Of a DNA stretch of 64,000 nt, positions 61,675-64,000 are shown piece by piece; the first letter of the stretch is position 1, and each line of letters begins with the position of its first letter. The DNA is from JACVRW01 sp963733885 (GTDB lineage: Bacteria; Actinomycetota; Thermoleophilia; Solirubrobacterales; Thermoleophilaceae), in the NCBI GenBank assembly GCA_963733885.1, contig CAVTES010000011.1, positions 252,678 through 316,677 on the forward strand. The letters are read 5' to 3'. The position numbers were made by a program, and so were the translations under genes. The notes beneath the pieces were generated by a model. It was not told where the DNA came from, searched no databases, and saw only the letters and a list, made by a program, of their open reading frames with translations.

Positions 61675-64000
61675 TAACGCAGCATGATCATCGGATCCAC
61701 GCGCGTCGCCCGCCGGGCCGGAAAATAGCTTGCGGCGAGCCCCGCGACAAGAGCAACCGCGGTGTCCGCGAGGTCACCGGGTCGGCTGTCGTGATGCCGC
61801 TCATCAGGAAAGCCAGCGGCCGCGCGGCGGCGAGGGAGATCGCGGTCCCGATGCCGACGCCCGTCGCCACTTGCCCCAGGCCGGTGCGCAGAACCATCCA
61901 AAGGATCGGGGACGCGACGCGCCGAGCGCCATCCGAACTCCGATCTCGCGGGGTCCGGCGATTCACCGTGTACGACATCACTCCGTAAAGGCCCACCAGC
62001 GCCAGCGCCAGGCCCAGCCCTCCGATCGCGCCGAGCAGCCAGGTGCCCATGCGGCGCAGAGGAGAATTCCAGGCTGGTAGCGTCGCGAATGGTCCGCGCC
62101 TCGACCATCGCGGTGCGGTCGACCTCGCTGATGCGCGCGCTTCACCGCGGGAATCATGCGCGGCCGGCGACCCGGCGGTGCGCGCGACCATCCAGAGACT
62201 CCCGCCTGCCTGCAGATAGGGCTGATACAGAATGGGGTGCGGTGCTTCGCCGAAGAATCCGTACTTGGAATCGGCCACGACGCCGACGATCTCGCGCCAC
62301 GGATCGGCCGCACGCTCCGCACATGCGCGCCGGCGGGATTCGAGCCGAGCCCGTGCGTGCGGACAAAAGCCTCATTGACGACCGCCACTGCGCGGCGCAC
62401 CCGCCGGTCCGCGCCGGTGAACTCGCGCCCCAGGTGCAAACGAATTCCCATGGTCGGAAATAGTCCGGGCCGACGTTCATGTAATAGGCTCTTCGTGCGC
62501 GGCAGGGTCTTGCCTTCGACCTCGTAAGTCGTGCCGTAGAATCGCCGCCGAGCGGGATCAGGTTGGTGACGCTTGCGGACACGACGCCCGGATCGCCTGC
62601 ACCGTCTCTGCGCCTGGGCGGCAAAGCGCAGGCGCTGGTCCGCCGGGTACCGGTCGCGATCGAGATCGACGCGCGCCGTGACGACGTGTTCCAGATCGAA
62701 TCCGGGGTCGACGGTGCCAATGAAGGTCAAGCTGCGGAGAAACAGGGTCGAGACGAACAGCAGCAGGGTCGAGAGCGCCACCTGCCCGATCACCAGAAAG
62801 CGGCGAGCCGTGAAACGGCGGCCATGCGACGGCGTGTCCTGCTTCAACGCTTCGGTGAGCTGAGGCTTGGTTGAGGCGATGGCGGGTGTGAGCCCGCACG
62901 CCACTGCGGTGATCAGCGCCAGGAACAGCGCATAGAAAGCACGAGAGATCGGGCTCACCGTAAGCGGTGCGGGCGCCTGCGGGAGCGGGACAGACTAACC
63001 AGGCCGCACAACCAATACGTCAAGAGCAGTCCCGCCGCGGAACCAAGCGCCGAGAGCACCAGGCTCTCCGCCAAGAGGGTGCCGATCACGCGCGAGCGGG
63101 ACGCGCCGATCGCCAGCCGGATCGCGATCTCGCGCCGGCGCGCCGCTCCGCGAGCCAGCAGCAGGCCGGCAACGTTGGCGCATGCAATCGCAGCACCAGT
63201 CCGAAGATCACGAAAGGAACCGCGTGATCGCGAGGAGGGATGCCATCGGCATGTCGCGCGTGCGCCAACTTCCCAGGCCGGAGACGGGAAACACGTGCGC
63301 CGGCCGGCCGAAGCCCTGGTTGTCCGTGGGATACATCCGCTCGAGCGCTTGCGCCTGCGCCGTGACGCGGCTTGCGCCTGCCTCGTTCCGACGTTCTCGC
63401 GGAGACGTCCGAGCATGGTCAGAAATGCCTGGCTCCGTTTGTTCATGCCGGGCGCAAGCTCCTCGCTGATCGGAACGTAAACCTGCGGGCCAAGCGCTCC
63501 GGTGACCGAGCGATAGCCTGGCGAAAGGATCCCGATCACGGTGAACAAATGGCCGTTCAGGTTCAGCACGGCGCCGCGGCACGCGACCATCGATGCCTGC
63601 GAGAATCGTGAGTCACCACTGCGATGCGCTCTTCCCGGGCGAACGTCCGCCCGATCGAAGGCCGCACCCCGAGCACGTCCGAAGAACTCGGGCGAGACCA
63701 TCATGCCGCTAATCTTCTCCGTGTCGCTGCCGGAACGCAGATTCAGCCGTGTCATGGCGTAGGCGGCGAGGCCTTCGAACGTGTCGCCGGGCCGAATGTC
63801 CCGATAGTTCAGATACCCGATCTGATTGCCATTGCCCGGCTCGATCCGCACCAGCCTCTCCGGCGCGATCGCGGTGGGCGCCGCCAGGAAGACCGTGCGA
63901 AAGACGCTGTAAAGCGTGGTGTTCACGCCGATGCCGAGGCCGAGCGAAAGCGTCGCAACCAGGACCAGGGCAGGATTCTTACGGAGCCTTCGAAGTGTGC
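61668..64000 (-). pseudogene. ADOP-family ABC permease, frameshifted and running off the window
   Basis: The N-terminal region enters from the window end (LRRLRKNPALVLVATLSLGL, GIGVNTTLYSVFRTVFLAAP). It is followed by the MacB_PCD domain (LNLNGHLFTVIGILSPGYRS), the first FtsX domain (CANVAGLLLARGAARRREIA; LAIGASRSRVIGTLLAESLV), a second permease half (STLLLFVSTLFLRSLTFIGT; FDLEHVVTARVDLDRDRYPA) and the terminal RRATRVDPMIMLRYQ at 61,668. At least six frame changes interrupt it. It is a second member of the same family as the permease at 57-59 kb, in opposite orientation. Confidence 0.8.

Overview
The first ~57 kb is very GC-rich, densely packed bacterial chromosome that looks actinobacterial, most likely Thermoleophilia/Solirubrobacterales. 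The grounds are base composition, a tRNA-Glu of actinobacterial type, many four-base ATGA/GTGA start-stop overlaps, and the mix of Rho-like, F420-reductase-like and ECF genes. This placement is inferred from style and content, not from a marker gene. The last ~7 kb (from about 56,967) is different: lower GC, ADOP-type ABC permeases, a TonB-dependent receptor and a YfiR-like gene, all typical of Acidobacteria and other diderms. I read the join as a probable assembly chimera.

Layout. 1-2.5 kb: tail of rpiA, then a coupled response regulator / histidine kinase / CpaB-like operon. 2.5-7.6 kb: accessory stretch with a secreted DUF4394 protein, an aldo/keto reductase and broken pieces (transposase tail, SDR tail, and a partial second copy of the response regulator). 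7.6-11.9 kb: seven-gene Mrp/Mbh-type cation antiporter operon. 12.2-20.7 kb: an ebo-type cluster (EboD, B, E, C and F homologues plus type 2 IPP isomerase), preceded by a Tat-exported TIM-barrel protein. 20.8-30.6 kb: assorted enzymes (M28 peptidase, class III aminotransferase, sulfatase, hydrolase, F420-reductase-like). 30.6-37.9 kb: seven-gene minus-strand run with a Rho-like protein, a two-gene cyclic 2,3-diphosphoglycerate cassette, a phosphoesterase, a DHPS-like protein, GlpD and a nitroreductase. 38-41 kb: SDR, MFS exporter, PNPOx-like protein.

41.1-48.7 kb is the most striking region. A cobalamin riboswitch precedes six overlapping genes: three secreted or lipid-anchored proteins with DUF4430 (transcobalamin C-terminal-like) domains, EcfT, a tandem EcfA ATPase, and an ECF S component fused to an extracytoplasmic six-repeat alpha/alpha toroid. 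Together they carry bacterial counterparts of both halves of animal intrinsic factor/transcobalamin, under B12 control and attached to an ECF importer.

48.8-51.1 kb: tRNA-Glu(CTC) followed by an excisionase-like protein and a tyrosine integrase. 51.4-64 kb: nearly every gene is broken by several frameshifts, whatever its function. This points to uncorrected indel errors in a low-quality contig end rather than to many pseudogenes.
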